From UBA2450 sp045132035 (GTDB lineage Bacteria > Bacillota_I > Bacilli_A > RFN20 > CAG-826), in assembly GCA_045132035.1 (NCBI GenBank), contig JBGURM010000023.1, positions 1 to 27,452 of the forward strand: a DNA stretch of 27,452 nt, given 5' to 3'. This document shows positions 6,830-15,107 of the stretch, in pieces. The first letter of the stretch is position 1; each line of letters begins with the position of its first letter. The notes under the pieces are model-generated. The model had not been told where the DNA came from and ran no database searches. It worked only from the letters and a program-made list of their open reading frames with translations. A program made the position numbers and the translations under genes.

Positions 6830-8632
6830 GGTGCAAGTAATTGTCATTCCTGAAGATGAGACGCTATCAAATTTAACTTCCCATCCTAAGCTCTTCTTAG
6901 AGTTAAGTTTTCCATTATTAACAAATTGTCTGGAATATTTGCTCATAGAGAATGTATCGCCTTGATAGAAAAGATCGCTATTTGAGAGCATAGTTTCGCT
7001 ATTATAGCTCATAGTTGTATCGTTTCTAATTAATTCAAGTAAGTTGTAATTACCATTACCAGCATAAGTTTTTACTCTTTCGGAATCACCATTGGTGTTT
7101 GATGTTGCGTGAGTAACAACTTGTGTATATGAAGAAGTTGTTGGATTAGTTGTTAACGAACTAAATGTCCATCCAGTTCTAGAACTATAGTTTAATAACG
7201 CTAATCTAGCGTCAACGTGCCAAATTCTAACACCAGCCCTATTAGCGCCAGTTGGATATTTTTGAGCATAACTATAAGTAGAATCAAATTTATTTAATCC
7301 TGTTGGTGTATATAATTCTAGAATTATATATTCATCAAAAGGAGAGCCTGTGTAATTTGGAGAAAGAACAACAACATCTCCACCGCTTTCAGCATTTCCA
7401 ACGGTGAAAGTACATGTTGTAGTTGGAACATATGGATTTGACCATCCTAAAGCAATACGAGAATATGGATCATGTGCTCCAATATTATAGTCTTGCATAG
7501 AAAATGCACCAGCAGGACAGCTTTTATCATCGCCATAAGTATAATAATCTTCTAATCCAAATACGTGTCCCATTTCATGGATAAATGTGTGTGAATCAAG
7601 TCGACAGTGGAGAGTGTCACCACCACCATAGTTTGATTTTCCAGTTTGAATTAAAGCTTTCTCTGGGGAATACATAAAGTCATAACTTGCCCAGAAGAAA
7701 ACGTTAGCGACAGGGTTACTTGTACTTGGACTAACTGTTCCATCACTTGTCCAGAAACAATAAGCCCACATATTACCTGCTTCTGTATCTTTTTTGTTAA
7801 GGGTACGATAATCAGGAGAAGCATAAATCAACATAACTCCATCAACCCAGCCATCACCATCTTTATCAAAGTCCTTCATGTTAGTAACACTGTAAGTGGT
7901 TTTATACCAAGAAACTGCTGAATTAACTAAATTAGTAGTTCTTTTTCCGCCTTGGTTTTGATCATAAAAATATGTAGAAGGTTGCCCGCAAGAATACCAA
8001 TCAGTAACAAAGCCATCAATATTGACGTTTCCGAAGGAATCTTTTGCGTAATATGTCTTAACGCTTTCCCATCCTGTTTCTTCTTCTGTGCCTAAATATG
8101 TTTTTTGAATATCGGCTTTAATGGTGTCTTTTTTGGATTCTAAAATATAAGTTGTCGAATCAGTAAACCATACAGGAACAATTAATAATTTGCTATTGCC
8201 CTTATTTGGACAAATAGACATATAACCTGTTCCTTTAGCGTAATCTTTATATGTATAAGTAGAGGTTACTTTAGCAACATCGCTCTTTTTATTAACAGTT
8301 ACTGTGCAGTCTTTAGTAACTTCTTTTTCATTGATTGTTGTTTTAGCAGTAATAATTGCGTTACCTTCTTTTAGGGCATTAACAGTTACTGATAAACCAG
8401 TCGTACTGCTTAAAGAAGCAACTGTGGAGTTTGAAATGCTCCAAGTGACAACACTTTTTTCAGGCGCTGACGCAGTGATTGTGGCGTTTCCACCTTCTAA
8501 GAGAACAATTGACGCTTCAGATAAATCTAATGAAGTAACTTTATCAAAAAAGTCTTCAACCATATTGAAAAAGGTACATGAGCTTAATAGAAGCGTCATT
8601 AATGGAATGAGTAAGAATTTTAATTTTCTCAT
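6821..8632 (-). CDS. Surface lipoprotein: Ig-like domain plus M6-like zinc metalloprotease
   Basis: The 603-residue protein begins with a lipoprotein signal ending LLLSSC (Cys19). A Big_2-type Ig-like domain follows at about 33-115, then a long M6 (immune inhibitor A-like) peptidase domain. Zinc and catalytic residues lie in HEMGHVFGLED (352-362: His352, Glu353, His356 and probably Asp362). A calcium-loop-like DKDGDGWVD lies at about 256-264, and the M6 Met-turn region with HDPYSRIALGW at 387-397. Related enzymes cleave host or surface proteins; the target here is unknown. AGGAGG lies 9 nt before ATG 8632. It is second in an operon 21 nt behind the lipase-like gene, so both are presumably exposed on the cell surface together. 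Confidence 0.88.
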   Translation of the reverse strand: MRKLKFLLIPLMTLLLSSCTFFNMVEDFFDKVTSLDLSEASIVLLEGGNATITASAPEKSVVTWSISNSTVASLSSTTGLSVTVNALKEGNAIITAKTTINEKEVTKDCTVTVNKKSDVAKVTSTYTYKDYAKGTGYMSICPNKGNSKLLIVPVWFTDSTTYILESKKDTIKADIQKTYLGTEEETGWESVKTYYAKDSFGNVNIDGFVTDWYSCGQPSTYFYDQNQGGKRTTNLVNSAVSWYKTTYSVTNMKDFDKDGDGWVDGVMLIYASPDYRTLNKKDTEAGNMWAYCFWTSDGTVSPSTSNPVANVFFWASYDFMYSPEKALIQTGKSNYGGGDTLHCRLDSHTFIHEMGHVFGLEDYYTYGDDKSCPAGAFSMQDYNIGAHDPYSRIALGWSNPYVPTTTCTFTVGNAESGGDVVVLSPNYTGSPFDEYIILELYTPTGLNKFDSTYSYAQKYPTGANRAGVRIWHVDARLALLNYSSRTGWTFSSLTTNPTTSSYTQVVTHATSNTNGDSERVKTYAGNGNYNLLELIRNDTTMSYNSETMLSNSDLFYQGDTFSMSKYSRQFVNNGKLNSKKSLGWEVKFDSVSSSGMTITCTKK

Positions 8633-8653
8633 GATGTAAAACCTCCTAGATAT

Positions 8654-10381
8654 TTATTTAGATAAATAATTCTTTAATAAAATATAATCAATCTCTGGCA
8701 TATGATTAGCAATTAAGCGTGGGAAATTTGCGTATTGTGCAACAATTTCCGCTCCTGGACCACTAACGATGAAATTTTTAATCGTACGGCAGCTTTCTTT
8801 AAGTGTTGCTTCATCATATGAAATTTGATCAGCAATAAGATATGGTTCAATGAAATCATAAATTCCATAATCTGTAGATAGAATTGTTAAAATCTTAACA
8901 ATCATATTATCGCCACTGATTTGGCTAACAATATCATCTAAAGATTCACTTGAAAGAGAAAAAGCAACATTCACTAATTCAAATAATGAATCTTGGATGT
9001 TATCAACATATTCTTCTCTAGTACAAATAGTTGGTCCTAAATCAGTTTTAAACGATACTAAGCGAGTAATAATATGTTGAACATAGGCGGGTTCTGTTGG
9101 GTAATAGACTAAATCAGGCTTAAATTTTTCAACGACAAAGTCTGGATCAAAAGCCTTAATTAATTCGTCAATATTCTCACTATAAATATCAACATCAATA
9201 CCACAACGTGCAAAGCCATATTCTTTTGGTGCCATAGCCTGAATAAGGTCAGCGGAATTAATAATGTTAAAAACATTTTTATATTCGACTGCGGATTCAA
9301 TCTCAATTCCCTTCGGAGCTTCAAATGTATATACATATGTATTATCTGTTGTGTATATACCTTTAGTGATTAAAAGATTGTTCGCTAAAAGGTTAGCGAC
9401 GCCGCCACCTCTAGAATATCCAGTAATTAATAACTTAAATTTTGAGGTGTTATATTTATTAATATAAGTATTGAGGGAAGGAATGATTTTGAGCGAAGAT
9501 TCATTAAACCCTTGATGTGGTCCTTCTTTACCAACTAAGAAGTTATTTGCCCATTCGTTTTTATATCCAACTCCACGAATAGAGACTAAGATCAAATCAT
9601 TATCCGCTGCTTTTCTATGAGCGAAGGAATAGCAAACTCCATTAGGATCTTTTTCAGTGTCATATCCAAATGATTGAATATCATCAAATCCTAAACTAGA
9701 ACAATAATCACTAACTTCTTCTGCGCTTCCTGTCGCGTACGATAAGAAACTACTAAAGATAGATAAATCGCTATTAAACTCAGTACTTGCTTTATTAAAA
9801 TATGAATCTTTATAAGGAACGATATAATGCAATTCTTTTTTCTTGGAGTCATAACTAGACACATAATTAACAACAGTTCTAAAACATGGCTCATCACTCC
9901 AAATAGAATTAATAGAAAGATCGCTATTAACTAAATTATAAAAGTTATAATCCCATTTATCAAAATATGGATGTTCTTTATCTTTTGAAATGGTTGGACT
10001 TTCTAATGGCTCATTAACTTTTGCATTAAAACTAACGGTTTCAGTGTCAAAGACAGAATTATCTCCATTATAGAAAGTAACGTCATAAGTGTTCCATCTA
10101 GCAATTAAATTTAAGTTTTCTTTAATTACAGTTGTGTCAGTAACTTTATAATCTAATTTTCCCCAACCAGTGTACCAACCGATAAATGTTTTGTTATTTT
10201 TAGTTGGAACAGGTAAAGAAGCAGTTTTTCCTTCTTCTACAGTAATAGATTCTTGACTAACGCTTCCTCCGTTAGGATCCAAAGTTAATTTATATTTTGT
10301 TACATCAGAATTTGAACAGGACGCCAAAGTTAAAATAGCAAATGGAATAACTAATAATATTTTTTTATTTAACATTTTCAT
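8654..10381 (-). CDS. Surface lipoprotein: InlB-type repeats plus lipase class 3-like alpha/beta hydrolase
   Basis: The start is set at ATG 10381, 5 nt after GGAGG; a longer frame from 10405 would place the SD inside the coding sequence. The 575-residue protein has a lipobox LASC (Cys22). Two Listeria-Bacteroides (InlB B-type) repeats follow at about 30-98 (LDPNGGSV, FIGWYTGWG, NLIARW) and 100-162. An alpha/beta hydrolase domain occupies the rest. The nucleophile elbow is GYSRG at 321-325 (Ser323) and the likely acid is Asp378 in NSADLI; the His may be His436 in YVQHII. This resembles lipase class 3/Mbeg1-like proteins that act on lipids or other esters; the substrate is unknown. The M6 protease follows in the same transcript. 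Confidence 0.82.
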   Translation of the reverse strand: MKMLNKKILLVIPFAILTLASCSNSDVTKYKLTLDPNGGSVSQESITVEEGKTASLPVPTKNNKTFIGWYTGWGKLDYKVTDTTVIKENLNLIARWNTYDVTFYNGDNSVFDTETVSFNAKVNEPLESPTISKDKEHPYFDKWDYNFYNLVNSDLSINSIWSDEPCFRTVVNYVSSYDSKKKELHYIVPYKDSYFNKASTEFNSDLSIFSSFLSYATGSAEEVSDYCSSLGFDDIQSFGYDTEKDPNGVCYSFAHRKAADNDLILVSIRGVGYKNEWANNFLVGKEGPHQGFNESSLKIIPSLNTYINKYNTSKFKLLITGYSRGGGVANLLANNLLITKGIYTTDNTYVYTFEAPKGIEIESAVEYKNVFNIINSADLIQAMAPKEYGFARCGIDVDIYSENIDELIKAFDPDFVVEKFKPDLVYYPTEPAYVQHIITRLVSFKTDLGPTICTREEYVDNIQDSLFELVNVAFSLSSESLDDIVSQISGDNMIVKILTILSTDYGIYDFIEPYLIADQISYDEATLKESCRTIKNFIVSGPGAEIVAQYANFPRLIANHMPEIDYILLKNYLSK

Positions 10382-10405
10382 CTTGACCTCCTTTGATGTG
10401 AACAA

Positions 10406-10434
10406 ATGATACCATTTAAATTCTAGTTTTTAAA
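10406..10434 (-). promoter_or_regulatory. Candidate promoter of the lipase/M6 operon
   Basis: On the minus strand, TTTAAA (10429-10434), a 17-nt spacer ending TGG and TATCAT (10406-10411) precede the SD by a short leader of about 15 nt. Confidence 0.45.
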
Positions 10435-10484
10435 GAATTTAACAAACATAATCCTCACTTACTCCTTAGATTTTATATTTAAAA

Positions 10485-10513
10485 TATAAGAAAAGATGCT
10501 AATTAAAGCATCT
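10485..10513 (-). terminator. Terminator of the membrane protein/TfoX operon
   Basis: On the minus strand AGATGC (10508-10513) pairs with GCATCT (10494-10499) around an 8-nt AT loop, followed by TTTCTTAT. It lies 27 nt past the TfoX-domain stop. Confidence 0.7.
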
Positions 10514-10539
10514 GTCTTTTATATAATTTGATATTTATA

Positions 10540-10830
10540 TCAATGTTTTAAATCATTAGTAACAAGTTCTACTAATTCTTTTATCTCATCTGGATCTTCG
10601 CTATCAATAAGCAACATCGCTTTAGCGGATGGATAAGGAATTTGTTCTTTAAGGCCACTGTTTTCTAAAGATTTAGTTTTTTTAATAAGAAATCTATTAT
10701 CATAAACACCACCAAAAAGAACGCCATCTTTATATAGCATATATTCGCCCATCATCTTCTTATAGGTAATGTTATCGACTTCTCTTAACAATTCGAGAAC
10801 GTACTCTAAATAATCTTTTGAACTCGCCAT
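10540..10830 (-). CDS. TfoX/Sxy N-terminal domain protein
   Basis: The 96-residue protein matches the TfoX_N fold end to end: YKKMMGEYMLYKDGVLFG at about 23-40, then VYDNRFLIKKT and a C-terminal Pro/Ala-rich helix pair. Stand-alone TfoX_N proteins are common in Bacillota and their role is poorly known; only full-length Sxy/TfoX of gamma-proteobacteria is tied to competence, and the C-terminal domain is absent here. It lies 14 nt behind the membrane protein gene, without a clear SD, so it is probably translated from the same transcript. Confidence 0.85.
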   Translation of the reverse strand: MASSKDYLEYVLELLREVDNITYKKMMGEYMLYKDGVLFGGVYDNRFLIKKTKSLENSGLKEQIPYPSAKAMLLIDSEDPDEIKELVELVTNDLKH

Positions 10831-10844
10831 ATTAATATCTAATA

Positions 10845-11420
10845 TTAAGAATTTTGTTTTGTTACTCTAACATTATATGTTAAAGCAAGTGTTCCTGACA
10901 TAATAGTTGGAATAAAGATCGACAAATACATCGCAAGATATGTATACCAATTAGCAGACATCTCACCTAAAAAATCAAGTCTTGCAGTTATTGAAGAATA
11001 TATAGAAAAGGTCAAAGAAACCGCTACCATTAAGAAAGAAATGATATAAGTAAACTTCTGATCTTTTTGTTTAACCAAAAATATAGATGTTAACGCAAAT
11101 AAAATAGCCAATACTGCTATTTGGAATGCATTCCTTTGAGGAAGAAGAATATTTACAAGTATTGCTACTAAAAATGGAACGATTGCTAATAAATAAGCAA
11201 CTTCTCCTTTTTTATAACCAATAATTCCATAAGCAATAATTGCTAAAACTGATAATATGATGAATATATACGATGAAATCATCCAAGCGCCTAAATTATT
11301 AGTGCAAACAAAAATCAATAGATAAATAGAAGCAATTAAAAGGATAACAGTCAATATCATTTGCACAAATAGCAATACTGCCTTATCTTTTCTAATTCCA
11401 AGTTTTTTTAATGTATCCAT
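10845..11420 (-). CDS. Small polytopic membrane protein, unknown function
   Basis: I do not recognise this protein. The start is placed at ATG 11420, 7 nt after TAGGAG, giving 191 residues; a start at 11447 lacks an SD and overlaps the likely -10 box. It has about six hydrophobic helices with short polar links and a basic N-terminus (DTLKKLGIRKDK). No catalytic or transport motif is visible. It heads a two-gene operon with the TfoX-domain gene. Confidence 0.75.
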   Translation of the reverse strand: MDTLKKLGIRKDKAVLLFVQMILTVILLIASIYLLIFVCTNNLGAWMISSYIFIILSVLAIIAYGIIGYKKGEVAYLLAIVPFLVAILVNILLPQRNAFQIAVLAILFALTSIFLVKQKDQKFTYIISFLMVAVSLTFSIYSSITARLDFLGEMSANWYTYLAMYLSIFIPTIMSGTLALTYNVRVTKQNS

Positions 11421-11438
11421 ATAGTAACTCCTAGGTTC

Positions 11439-11444
11439 ATTATA
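11439..11444 (-). promoter_or_regulatory. -10 box of the membrane protein/TfoX operon
   Basis: TATAAT on the minus strand, preceded by TG, lies about 19 nt before ATG 11420. No clear -35 was found at the expected distance. Confidence 0.45.
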
Positions 11445-11490
11445 CATAATATATTGTTTTCACTTATTATTAATTTCATATAAAAATGTT

Positions 11491-11531
11491 CAAAATAAGA
11501 AAAATCCCCACTTTTTAACAAAATGGAGATT
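11491..11531 (-). terminator. Terminator of the tRNA operon
   Basis: On the minus strand AATCTCCA (11524-11531) pairs with TGGGGATT (11503-11510, one G-U) around a 13-nt loop, followed by TTTCTTATTTT. It lies 12 nt past the CCA end of tRNA-Phe. Confidence 0.75.
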
Positions 11532-11542
11532 ATATTTTCAGA

Positions 11543-11618
11543 TGGTGGGCCAAGGCGGGATCGAACCGCCGACACAAGGATTTTCAGTCCTTTGCTCTAC
11601 CTACTGAGCTACCGGCCC
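11543..11618 (-). tRNA. tRNA-Phe (GAA)
   Basis: The 76-nt cloverleaf has acceptor GGGCCGG paired with TTGGCCC (G-U at the base), D-arm GCTCAGTAGGTAGAGC, anticodon loop CTGAAAA and T-arm GGCGGTTCGATCCCGCC, with CCA encoded. It lies 34 nt downstream of tRNA-Asp in the same transcript. Confidence 0.96.
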
Positions 11619-11652
11619 ATGCACTTTTTTAGTCTCTCTTTATAAAAAAGAG

Positions 11653-11728
11653 TGGCGGACCAGACGGGAATCGAACCCGCGATCTTCTCCGTGACAGGGA
11701 GACATGTTAACCGCTACACCACTGGTCC
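11653..11728 (-). tRNA. tRNA-Asp (GTC)
   Basis: The 76-nt cloverleaf has acceptor GGACCAG, anticodon loop CTGTCAC flanked by TCTCC/GGAGA, T-arm GCGGGTTCGATTCCCGT and an encoded CCA. It is first in the two-tRNA transcript. Confidence 0.96.
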
Positions 11729-11743
11729 TTTTGTGCCTATATA

Positions 11744-11772
11744 TTATTACAAGAACTATCTAAGTAAATCAA
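11744..11772 (-). promoter_or_regulatory. tRNA operon promoter
   Basis: TTGATT (11767-11772), a 17-nt spacer and TAATAA (11744-11749) on the minus strand put the start point about 9 nt before tRNA-Asp. With the two tRNAs and their terminator, this accounts for the stretch 11448-11835. Confidence 0.6.
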
Positions 11773-11782
11773 GATATTTCTT

Positions 11783-11809
11783 AAAAAAGTTTCAAAAAAG
11801 TTCTTTTTT
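11783..11809 (-). terminator. Weak AT-only terminator after cls
   Basis: On the minus strand an A6G run (11803-11809) can pair with either of two CT6 runs (11794-11800 or 11783-11789), giving an A-tract/U-tract hairpin ahead of the tRNA promoter. An 18-nt inverted repeat (TAATATAT, AA, ATATATTA) sits next to it at 11812-11829. The stem is only A-T plus one G-C, so termination may be leaky. Confidence 0.35.
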
Positions 11810-11835
11810 ACTAATATATAAATATATTATAGGCG

Positions 11836-13368
11836 TTATAGTAATTGAGCAAAGATATTCATAATAGCGCACATAAGCCCACTTAATGCGCCCATTTTAA
11901 TATTTTTAATTTCCACTAACTCACTATGATCATAGCAGTCAACAAGGTCATCATAGACTGCTTTAACCGCTGGTGAATCCATAAATATTGCACCACATTC
12001 AAAGTGGTGAATTAAGCTACGATAATCCAAATTAATCGTACCAACGAAAGCAACCTTTCCATCAACAACAATAGATTTTTGGTGATTAAATCCTTCGTTA
12101 TATGTATAAATCTTAACGCCAGCTTTAATAAATTCTTTAAAATATGAAACCGCTAATTTATAAACAGCGGCTTTATCAGGAATGCCAGGAACAAGTAATC
12201 TAACATCAATTCCACGGTAGCCAGCTCTAATAATTGAGGACTTTAAATTTTCAGTTGGAATAAGGTAAGGAGTACAAATATAGACAGTTTCTTTCGCGTT
12301 TTCGATCATATTAATGAATGTTGACTCACCTGCATTTTGAGAAATAAATGGAGCTGGTCCATCACCAAAAGGCGCTACTAAAGCATTCTCTTCATAACGA
12401 TGATAACGATAGCTTAAGAACTTGTCATAATCAGATAATCTGTTCTGACAAAGGTCATACATAGACAAGAACATATAAAGTAAATTATTAATAGCAGGTC
12501 CTTGAATCTTGATCATCGCATCTTTCCAATAACCAAATCTGACGATATCGTTCGCGTATTCATCCGCAAGATTCATTCCACCTGTAAAAGCTTGTTCATG
12601 GTCAATGATAGCAATCTTTCTATGGTCTCTGTTATTAAAAATACCAGAAAGAAGAGGAATAAATGGATTAAATCTGTAGCATTTAATTCCTTCTTTTTTA
12701 AGTTGATTTGGATAATAGCTATGTAATAAACCAGCACAGCCAATATCATCGTAAAGGAGTCTTACTTCAACACCTTCTTTTGCTTTTTGAGCAAGAACTT
12801 CGTGTATTTGTGTCCATTCTTTTCCTTTATCGATAATAAAGAATTCCATAAATATGAACTCTTTAGCAGTTTTTAATTGTTCAATAAAATGTGGAAACCA
12901 TTCTTCACCACTTCTATAGAAAGTAACTTTGTTTCCATAAGACGCTGGATATTTCATCGCGTGATCCAAATATTCAAATGGAGTCTTGTATTGATTATTA
13001 CTATTCTTTAAGAATAAAGTGTCTTGATTTTCCTTACCAAAATATTCCTTGCCTCTCTTATTGATTTCTCTAATAAGCTTTGTATATTTTGGTTTTAATC
13101 CGTGGTTAGCAAAGAATGCGTAAAATAACATTCCAACACCTGGAAGGCCAAGAATAATGATGATCCAAGGAATTTTCATATCAGCACTTCCTTTTTTATT
13201 AATAACAAGAAGGAAGGTGATGACGTGGAGAATAAAGAATTCGATTGCGAAAGGCCACCAATAGTAAATCATAAAGACTGCTAATGTGATGACCGCAGCA
13301 ATTTGAAGCAAAATCAAAAGAAGCATTAATGCCATTCTTGAGAAAATTTTCTTTAAAATTTTTAACAT
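11836..13368 (-). CDS. cls: Cardiolipin synthase (phospholipase D family)
   Basis: The 510-residue protein joins two phosphatidylglycerol molecules into cardiolipin at the membrane. Two N-terminal membrane helices (about 13-35 and 40-58) and a further hydrophobic stretch (about 66-87) make up the PLDc_N region. Two HKD motifs follow: HRKIAIID at 249-256 and HQKSIVVD at 429-436, each with the usual downstream GG/G-N element (FTGGMNL, FVGTINL). Length and order match bacterial Cls of Bacillota. GAGG lies 6 nt before ATG 13368. It stands 74 nt downstream of the GH13 gene but probably has its own promoter. Confidence 0.93.
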   Translation of the reverse strand: MLKILKKIFSRMALMLLLILLQIAAVITLAVFMIYYWWPFAIEFFILHVITFLLVINKKGSADMKIPWIIIILGLPGVGMLFYAFFANHGLKPKYTKLIREINKRGKEYFGKENQDTLFLKNSNNQYKTPFEYLDHAMKYPASYGNKVTFYRSGEEWFPHFIEQLKTAKEFIFMEFFIIDKGKEWTQIHEVLAQKAKEGVEVRLLYDDIGCAGLLHSYYPNQLKKEGIKCYRFNPFIPLLSGIFNNRDHRKIAIIDHEQAFTGGMNLADEYANDIVRFGYWKDAMIKIQGPAINNLLYMFLSMYDLCQNRLSDYDKFLSYRYHRYEENALVAPFGDGPAPFISQNAGESTFINMIENAKETVYICTPYLIPTENLKSSIIRAGYRGIDVRLLVPGIPDKAAVYKLAVSYFKEFIKAGVKIYTYNEGFNHQKSIVVDGKVAFVGTINLDYRSLIHHFECGAIFMDSPAVKAVYDDLVDCYDHSELVEIKNIKMGALSGLMCAIMNIFAQLL

Positions 13369-13393
13369 TTAGTGCCTCTTTCGTGTTTCTTAT

Positions 13394-13424
13394 CAATTTT
13401 AATCATTTTGACTAAAATTGTGTA
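13394..13424 (-). promoter_or_regulatory. Weak candidate cls promoter with inverted repeat
   Basis: On the minus strand TACACA (13419-13424), 17 nt and TAAAAT (13396-13401) form a weak promoter. It overlaps a perfect 8-bp inverted repeat, CAATTTTA/TAAAATTG (13394-13401 / 13413-13420, 11-nt loop), which could instead be the GH13 3' end or an operator. Confidence 0.35.
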
Positions 13425-13442
13425 GAGATTTTAAATAATAGG

Positions 13443-15107
13443 TTATTTCTTATTGACGATATATACTCTTGTTTCAAATGGTTTAAGTGTTTTATCGTGT
13501 TCTTCAAAATTTGATAATGCAACGTCTTTATCGTTAAGGTTCTCAATTAATTTAAATTTTCTGTTCTTATTTGAGAAATTAGCGACAACGATTAATTTCT
13601 GCTCATTATTTTCCCTACTATAAGCAAAAATATGTAGGTTATGAGGAGAAATCATTTTGAATTCGCCATCCTCAACAACTTTATTATTCTTTTTGATATC
13701 AATTAATTTTTTATAAAAATAATAAAGTGAATTTTTATCTTTTAAAGCTTGCTCAACATTAACTTCATTTTTTGATGGATTAACCCTAATCCAAGGTTCA
13801 ACTTTAGAAAAACCACCAAACTCACTGTTGTCCCAAATCATTGGTGTTCTGGCGTTATCCCTAGATACTTCATAAAGGATGTTAATCATTCTATTTTTAA
13901 TGAATGGTAATTTTTTAAATATCTTGTAGATATTATGTGATTCAATATCTTTAATTTCATCTAAAGATTTGAATTCAGCGTTTCTCATCCCGATCTCTTG
14001 ACCTTGATATATGAAAGGCGTCCCTTGTAATAAGAAATATGACGCTGCTAAAGATTTAGAAGAATTAATATCTTTTTCTGTTGTTCCAAATCTTCCAACG
14101 CTTCTTCTTTGGTCATGATTCTCAATAAACAAAGAGTTCCATCCTTTGCCATTTAACGTCACTTGTTGCCTATTAAGTCTCTTTTTAAATCTTGTTAATT
14201 TAAATTTTCTATAGAAATATTTAACTCCAAAGAAATTATCACTATCAGTGTGAGAAAAATTGAATATCATATCAAGTTCTTCTCTTTTTGGATCTGTAAG
14301 ACTTATATTCACTTTTGGAGTCGCTAAAACAGCTTCTCCAACAGTCATACAATCATAATAAGCGTAAACATCCTTATATAAATCGTGTAGATATTCATGT
14401 AATCTTGGACCATTTACATAAGCATCTTGTCCAGTTAATGCTGGGAGAGGGAATCTTGATTTAAAGTCTTGCTTTTTACTAATTAGATTAATGACATCAC
14501 ATCTAAAGCCATCAACACCTAAATCAAGCCAGAACTTTAATATATTTTTAACTTCTTCTCTGACTTTAGGATTTTCCCAATTTAAATCAGGCTGTTCTTT
14601 AGTAAATAAATGCAAATACCATTCGTCAGTGTCGCCGATTCTACTCCAAGCACATTCTCCGAAAAATCCTTGCCAGTTATTTGGAGGTTTCTTGCCGTTT
14701 TTCCTTCCTTTTCTGATTATATAATAATCACGATATGGAGAATTCTTATCGCCTATTGCTGAAAGAAACCACTTATGTTGGTCGGAAGTATGATTAACAA
14801 CAAGATCCATGATTAATCTAATTCCACGGTCATGCATTCCCTTAATCATCTTCTTGAAATCATCCATTGTTCCAAAAGGTGGATAAATATCTAAATAATT
14901 AGAAATGTCATAACCATTATCTTTTTGTGGTGAATCGTAGACAGGTGAAAGCCAAACACAGTTAACTCCTAATTCTTGAAGATAATCAAGTTTAGAAATA
15001 ATTCCTGATATGTCACCTAATCCATCATTATTGGCGTCACAAAAACTGCGTGGATATATTTGATAAATCACCGCATTTTTATACCAATTAGTGTGTTTAT
15101 TATTCAT
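13443..15107 (-). CDS. GH13 alpha-1,6-glucosidase (oligo-1,6-glucosidase type)
   Basis: The start is ATG 15107, with GAGG 6 nt upstream inside the end of the GH36 gene; a TTG start at 15119 lacks this. The 554-residue protein is a GH13 subfamily 31-like enzyme. Catalytic residues are Asp204 in GFRCDVIN, Glu258 in TVGEAV and Asp332 in IENHDQ; conserved region V is QPDLNWEN (172-179). The Val right after the nucleophile is known to favour alpha-1,6 over alpha-1,4 bonds in this family, so isomaltose or dextran/melibiose-derived glucosides are likely substrates. No signal peptide, so it acts in the cytoplasm. It overlaps the alpha-galactosidase gene by 8 nt (ATGAATAA), so the two are translationally coupled. 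Confidence 0.92.
   Translation of the reverse strand: MNNKHTNWYKNAVIYQIYPRSFCDANNDGLGDISGIISKLDYLQELGVNCVWLSPVYDSPQKDNGYDISNYLDIYPPFGTMDDFKKMIKGMHDRGIRLIMDLVVNHTSDQHKWFLSAIGDKNSPYRDYYIIRKGRKNGKKPPNNWQGFFGECAWSRIGDTDEWYLHLFTKEQPDLNWENPKVREEVKNILKFWLDLGVDGFRCDVINLISKKQDFKSRFPLPALTGQDAYVNGPRLHEYLHDLYKDVYAYYDCMTVGEAVLATPKVNISLTDPKREELDMIFNFSHTDSDNFFGVKYFYRKFKLTRFKKRLNRQQVTLNGKGWNSLFIENHDQRRSVGRFGTTEKDINSSKSLAASYFLLQGTPFIYQGQEIGMRNAEFKSLDEIKDIESHNIYKIFKKLPFIKNRMINILYEVSRDNARTPMIWDNSEFGGFSKVEPWIRVNPSKNEVNVEQALKDKNSLYYFYKKLIDIKKNNKVVEDGEFKMISPHNLHIFAYSRENNEQKLIVVANFSNKNRKFKLIENLNDKDVALSNFEEHDKTLKPFETRVYIVNKK

Noticed and set aside
10423..10449. Eight-residue minus-strand frame (MFVKFFKN) before the lipase gene, as a second leader peptide
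   Set aside because: SD spacing is poor (3 or 12 nt), the frame overlaps the likely promoter, and no terminator lies between it and the gene.
11652..11864. Plus-strand frame of 70 codons across tRNA-Asp
   Set aside because: Its first part is the antisense of the tRNA gene, a common false call; no SD and no protein-like features.
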